Below, piece after piece: positions 29,559 to 32,839 of a stretch of DNA of 32,839 nucleotides. The stretch covers positions 1 through 32,839 of the forward strand of contig CALVSM010000004.1 of assembly GCA_944359025.1 (NCBI GenBank), given 5' to 3'. A program made the translations under genes and the position numbers. The first letter of the stretch is position 1, and each line of letters starts with the position of its first letter. Under the pieces are notes generated by a model that worked only from the letters and a program-made list of their open reading frames with translations, did no database searches and was not told the DNA's origin. The stretch comes from an uncultured Bacilli bacterium (GTDB taxonomy: Bacteria; Bacillota_I; Bacilli_A; RF39; UBA660).

Positions 29559-29595
29559 GTTAAAAATAGTAAGAATTTTGTGATATAATTAATAA
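29559..29595 (+). promoter_or_regulatory. Promoter repeat, copy 1, before the ATPase gene
   Basis: A 37-bp sequence starting GTTAAAAATAGTAAG and ending GATATAATTAATAA, with an extended -10 TGATATAAT (TATAAT at 29584-29589). It recurs with one mismatch at 30960-30996. A shorter related element, GAATTTTGTGAT, is at 29507-29518. Confidence 0.75.
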
Positions 29596-29607
29596 AGAGG
29601 CGATAAT

Positions 29608-30948
29608 ATGATAAGATTAAAAAGAAAAATTGATGATTTTTTAATTACTTGGAAAAATAACCCTAATAGACTACCCCTTATAGTTAAAGGAGCTAGACAA
29701 GTGGGGAAAACCGATGCAATTGAATATTTTGCGAAAAATAATTATGACAGTTTTATTGAAATAAATTTTGTATTACAAAAACAATATAAATCTATTTTTG
29801 ATGATGGTTTTGAAGTTGATACAATTATAAAAAATATTTCATTAATTAACCCTAATTTTCAGTTTATACCTAATAAAACTTTAATATTTTTTGATGAATT
29901 ACAAGATTGTATAAATGCGGCAACTTCTTTAAAAGCTTTTAATATTGATAAAAGATATGATGTTATTTGTTCTGGTTCATTAATGGGAATAAATTATAAT
30001 GAAATAGAATCAAATAGTGTTGGAAATAAACAAGATTATGAAATGTTTTCAATGGATTTTGAAGAATTTCTATGGGCTAAAGGTTATAAAAATGAACAAA
30101 TAGAAGATTTATACTTACATATGAAAAATTTAACTCCTTTGTCAAATCTTGAATATGATGTTATGTTTAATAATTTTCACGAATATATGGTAGTTGGCGG
30201 TATGCCTGCTATAGTGCGAACATTTATCGAAAACAATAATTATAGTGGAATATTAAATATGCAGGAACAAATCATATTAGACTACAAAGAAGATATAACT
30301 AAATATGCTAAAGGACTCAATCAAACTAAAATCTTAAATGTTTATAATAAAATACCAATATTTCTTGGTAATGAAAATAAAAAATTTCAAATTTCTAAAG
30401 TAGAACAAGGAGCAAGAAATCGTGAATATATAGGAACTGTCGATTGGCTAAATAATGCTGGAATAATCAATATTTGTTATTGTCTAACTACCCCCGAATT
30501 ACCTTTAAAAGGAAATTACAACCCAGATAATTATCGCATATATTTTAAAGATACTGGTCTTTTAATTGGTTCATTAGATGAAGAAGTTCAATTTGATTTA
30601 AGAAGCAATAAAAATTTTAATACTTATAAAGGAGCTATATATGAAAATATTGTGGCTGATATGTTAGTTAAATCAGGCTATGATTTATATTTTTATAAAA
30701 ATGAAAAAAGTACAATTGAAATAGATTTTTTTGTTAGGGACCTAGATTCATTAATTCCAATTGAAGTTAAAGCTAATGATAACCCTACTTTATCCTTAAA
30801 TAATTTGATTGAAAACAATAAATATAGTGATATAAAGTATGGGATAAAATTATGTAATAAAAATATTGGGTATAATGGTAAATTTTATACTTTTCCTTAC
30901 TTTTTAACATTTTTATTAAAAAGATTTTTAAAAGAAAAAAATAATTGA
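29608..30948 (+). CDS. AAA ATPase with C-terminal DUF4143 domain (AAA_14 family)
   Basis: 446-residue protein of the widespread AAA_14/DUF4143 family, whose cellular role is not established. Walker A GARQVGKT (28-35), Walker B LIFFDELQD (92-100), sensor-like VICSGSLMG. The C-terminal half has YKGAIYENIVADML, then EIDFFV and PIEVKA, a D...ExK pattern like PD-(D/E)XK nuclease folds. Members are often accessory genes. Here it separates uvrB and lgt, is flanked by near-identical promoter repeats, and contains only two TCGA tetramers against 13 in the equally long mnmE. No transposase or target-site duplication was found. ATG start behind AGAGGCGAT, which resembles the uvrB ribosome site. Confidence 0.85.
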   Translation: MIRLKRKIDDFLITWKNNPNRLPLIVKGARQVGKTDAIEYFAKNNYDSFIEINFVLQKQYKSIFDDGFEVDTIIKNISLINPNFQFIPNKTLIFFDELQDCINAATSLKAFNIDKRYDVICSGSLMGINYNEIESNSVGNKQDYEMFSMDFEEFLWAKGYKNEQIEDLYLHMKNLTPLSNLEYDVMFNNFHEYMVVGGMPAIVRTFIENNNYSGILNMQEQIILDYKEDITKYAKGLNQTKILNVYNKIPIFLGNENKKFQISKVEQGARNREYIGTVDWLNNAGIINICYCLTTPELPLKGNYNPDNYRIYFKDTGLLIGSLDEEVQFDLRSNKNFNTYKGAIYENIVADMLVKSGYDLYFYKNEKSTIEIDFFVRDLDSLIPIEVKANDNPTLSLNNLIENNKYSDIKYGIKLCNKNIGYNGKFYTFPYFLTFLLKRFLKEKNN

Positions 30949-30959
30949 TATTTAATATT

Positions 30960-30996
30960 GTTAAAAATAGCAAGAATTTTGTGATATAATTAATAA
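30960..30996 (+). promoter_or_regulatory. Promoter repeat, copy 2, before lgt
   Basis: Same 37-bp element as at 29559-29595 with one difference (C instead of T after AAAAATAG). The extended -10 TATAAT is at 30985-30990, and lgt starts 25 bases after it. Similarity continues weakly into the ribosome sites (AGAGG, GATAATATG). Confidence 0.75.
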
Positions 30997-31014
30997 TAGA
31001 GAGGAATTGATAAT

Positions 31015-31830
31015 ATGAACCCTGTTTTATTAGATTTAGGTTTTATTAAAATATATTGGTATTCGATAATGATTTTATTAGGTATTTTTATAGGAGGTTC
31101 TGTTATTATTAAAGAAGCAAGAAAATTTAAAATACCTGATGATTATACAATAAATATGATTTTATTATGTATGCTTTTTAGTATATTAGGAGCTAGATTA
31201 TATTATGTTATATTTAACTGGAATTATTACGGCAATAATCTTCTTGATATTGTTAAAATATGGGAAGGCGGTCTAGCTATTCATGGTGGGATATTGTTTG
31301 GTTTAATATTTATTATATTTTATACTAAAAAATACAAAGTTAATACATGGCGCATGTTAGATATTGTCGTTGTAGGCTTAATAATTGGTCAAGCAATAGG
31401 CCGTTGGGGTAATTTTTTTAATGGGGAAGCTCATGGACCAGCGACAACTTTAGAAGCATTACAAAAATTATTTATACCAGGTTTTATTATCGATGGTATG
31501 AATATTCATGGCACCTATTACCACCCTACTTTTCTATATGAATCTTTATGGTGTTTATTAGGGTTTATATTACTTTTATTATTTAGAAGAAGATATTACT
31601 GTAAAATAGGTGAAACAACTGGCTTTTATTTAGCTTGGTATGGCATTGGTAGATATATGATTGAAGGCTTGAGAACCGATAGTTTAATGTTTTTTGACTT
31701 TAAAGTTGCCCAAATTGTTTCTTTAGCTATTGTTATCATCGGTTTGATTATTTTATTAGTTAAATCGCGTGGTTCACGATTAATTAATCGTTATAATGAT
31801 ATGGAGAATGTCGATGAAATTAGATTTTGA
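31015..31830 (+). CDS. lgt: Prolipoprotein diacylglyceryl transferase
   Basis: Polytopic membrane enzyme that adds diacylglyceryl to the lipobox Cys of prolipoproteins, the first step of lipoprotein maturation; the YidC of this window would be a substrate. 271 residues with about seven hydrophobic segments. The Lgt signature GRWGNFFNGEAHG is at 129-141, including the essential Arg130 (R143 in E. coli), and His90 in AIHGG matches the conserved His103. The N-terminal NPVLLDLGFIKIYWYS is typical. It overlaps trxB by 17 bases. Confidence 0.96.
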   Translation: MNPVLLDLGFIKIYWYSIMILLGIFIGGSVIIKEARKFKIPDDYTINMILLCMLFSILGARLYYVIFNWNYYGNNLLDIVKIWEGGLAIHGGILFGLIFIIFYTKKYKVNTWRMLDIVVVGLIIGQAIGRWGNFFNGEAHGPATTLEALQKLFIPGFIIDGMNIHGTYYHPTFLYESLWCLLGFILLLLFRRRYYCKIGETTGFYLAWYGIGRYMIEGLRTDSLMFFDFKVAQIVSLAIVIIGLIILLVKSRGSRLINRYNDMENVDEIRF

Positions 31831-32680
31831 TTGTGTCGTTGTCGGAGCAGGAATCGCTGGTATGACAGCCGCTATCTATTTGAAAAGATCTAATTTAAAT
31901 GTTTTAATTTTAGATAATGATGCCCCAGGCGGCTTATTAAATAAAATAAGTGTCGTCGAAAATTATCCAGGGTTTACTAGTATAAGTGGCCCTGATTTAG
32001 CTTATAAAATTTATGAACAAGTTAATAATTTAGGCATTGAAATAAGATATGGTAAAGTTTTAAGTATTAAAAATCATCAAGTTATAACTGATTTAGAAAC
32101 TATAACCACTAATAAAATTATTTTAGCAATTGGTCGTAAAGCACGTAAATTAGATAATACTAATAATTTAAAAAATGTTAGTTATTGTGCTTTATGTGAC
32201 GCTAATTTGTATAAAGATAAAATAGTTGCTATTGTTGGATATAGTAATTCTGCTTTAGAAGAAGCCTTATATTTATCGGATATTTGTCGTAAAGTAATTA
32301 TTATTGGTCGAGGAACTAATTTTAAAGGTGAAGATAGTTTGATTTCTAAAGTTAAAAATAAAGATAATATTGATATAAATTTAGACTGCAATATTAAATC
32401 TTTAGAAAGTGATAATAATATTTTAAATAAAATAATTACTGATAAAGGTGAATTTATTGTTGATGGTATGTTTGTCGCTATTGGTTATGAACCAAATACT
32501 GACTTTTTAGATAATATTGTTAAAGATAATGGTTATATAATAGTCGATGATAAAATGAAAACTAATATTGATTATATTTTTGCTTGTGGCGATATTATTA
32601 AAAAAGATGTTTATCAATTAACGACAGCTGTTGGGGAAGCTACTATCGCAGCTATTAATGTTAAAAAAGAAATAAAATAA
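31814..32680 (+). CDS. trxB: Thioredoxin reductase-like flavoprotein with atypical NADPH site
   Basis: FAD-dependent disulfide reductase of the TrxB fold, 288 residues (usual about 310). Seen: FAD site VVVGAGIAGMTAA (8-20), redox CALC (C125, C128), and the second FAD site IFACGDI (255-261). The NADPH domain lacks the usual GGGDSA; it reads GYSNSA (142-147). The HRR...R motif that binds the NADPH phosphate is replaced by GRGTNFKGED (165-174). It may use another electron donor, such as ferredoxin or NADH, or be a TrxB-like oxidoreductase. ATG at 31814 has GGAG seven bases upstream; upstream ATGs at 31796 and 31808 are less well placed. It is translationally coupled to lgt, a common pairing in Firmicutes. 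Confidence 0.88.
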   Translation: MKLDFDCVVVGAGIAGMTAAIYLKRSNLNVLILDNDAPGGLLNKISVVENYPGFTSISGPDLAYKIYEQVNNLGIEIRYGKVLSIKNHQVITDLETITTNKIILAIGRKARKLDNTNNLKNVSYCALCDANLYKDKIVAIVGYSNSALEEALYLSDICRKVIIIGRGTNFKGEDSLISKVKNKDNIDINLDCNIKSLESDNNILNKIITDKGEFIVDGMFVAIGYEPNTDFLDNIVKDNGYIIVDDKMKTNIDYIFACGDIIKKDVYQLTTAVGEATIAAINVKKEIK

Positions 32681-32681
32681 T

Positions 32682-32707
32682 TGTACTAATTTAAGTACAG
32701 TTTTTTT
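32682..32707 (+). terminator. Terminator after trxB
   Basis: TGTACT (32682-32687) pairs with AGTACA (32694-32699) around AATTTA, then G and seven T. The stem starts one base after the trxB stop. Confidence 0.8.
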
Positions 32708-32773
32708 ATTTGTGATTTTTAAATAAATTTTTATGTGAAATATTGCAATTTAGTTTATTTTAGACCGTGTAAG

Positions 32774-32812
32774 AATAACTGTGTAAGTTGAAAACTTATG
32801 CAGTTATTTTTT
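32774..32812 (+). terminator. Second, stronger terminator-like hairpin with no gene before it
   Basis: AATAACTG (32774-32781) pairs with CAGTTATT (32801-32808), continuing through two G-U pairs into TAAGTT / AACTTA with a GAA loop, then T to 32812. This 16-bp stem has no ORF in front of it, so it is either a back-up terminator for trxB or the end of a short RNA. Confidence 0.65.
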
Positions 32813-32824
32813 GTGGTAAAAAAA

Positions 32825-32839
32825 ATGAAATTAGAAGAA
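32825..32839 (+). CDS. Possible start of the next gene (cut by the window edge)
   Basis: ATG followed by four sense codons (KLEE) runs to the edge. The upstream GTGG is a weak ribosome site. Too little sequence for identification. Confidence 0.25.

Noticed and set aside
29485-31014. Insertion sequence carrying the ATPase gene
   Set aside because: No transposase, no terminal inverted repeats and no short target duplication; the flanking repeats are promoter copies in direct orientation.

Overview
This window is the replication-origin region of a very AT-rich, low-GC Gram-positive (Bacilli/Mycoplasmatota-side) chromosome. The gene order recF-gyrB-gyrA / dnaN / dnaA / oriC / rpmH-rnpA-yidC-jag / mnmE-mnmG-rsmG-noc is the classical Bacillus-type origin layout. 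TGA is a stop codon (uvrB, recF, the glucan synthase and the ATPase gene all end in TGA) and Trp is TGG, so this is genetic code 11 and not the Mycoplasma code 4. An uncultured gut-type lineage related to RF39/Acholeplasma/Erysipelotrichia is my best guess, as an inference only. I saw no tRNA, rRNA, CRISPR array, transposase or phage gene.

Layout: 1-370 has no gene. It holds an array of at least five parS-type sites with an exact 28-bp period, running off the left edge, then two back-to-back palindromes and an AT-rich stretch. 371-9188 is the leftward arm: recF-gyrB-gyrA as one overlapping operon, a ComK-family gene in the slot normally held by the S4-domain gene rlbA/yaaA, then dnaN and dnaA. 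DnaA boxes lie on both sides of dnaA (7750-7840 and 9181-9425), forming a bipartite B. subtilis-like oriC. 9460-18061 is the rightward arm: a strong promoter drives rpmH, then rnpA, yidC and jag overlap; an HD-domain gene with its own promoter leads into mnmE-mnmG-rsmG; then a Noc-type ParB protein with ten 18-residue Pro-rich repeats. soj/spo0J do not follow it.

18102-27438 is a leftward unit: a family-6-like DNA glycosylase, a 2547-residue three-module cyclic beta-1,2-glucan synthase, and glucose-6-phosphate isomerase, the last two overlapping. 27535-32680 runs rightward: uvrB, an AAA/DUF4143 ATPase that looks like an inserted accessory gene between two nearly identical promoter copies, lgt, and an unusual thioredoxin-reductase-like flavoprotein.

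The most interesting signals are (i) the tandem parS array in a chromosome whose only visible ParB-family protein is a Noc homologue with mixed ParB/Noc specificity residues; (ii) a ComK homologue at oriC whose leader carries three 10-bp-phased TGTCGA motifs, a G7 tract and a hairpin covering the Shine-Dalgarno; (iii) intrinsic terminators whose stems contain the stop codon in at least four genes, with a fifth stop on the loop-stem junction, a hallmark of uncoupled (runaway) transcription; and (iv) a perfect DnaA box laid over the gyrA start codon.
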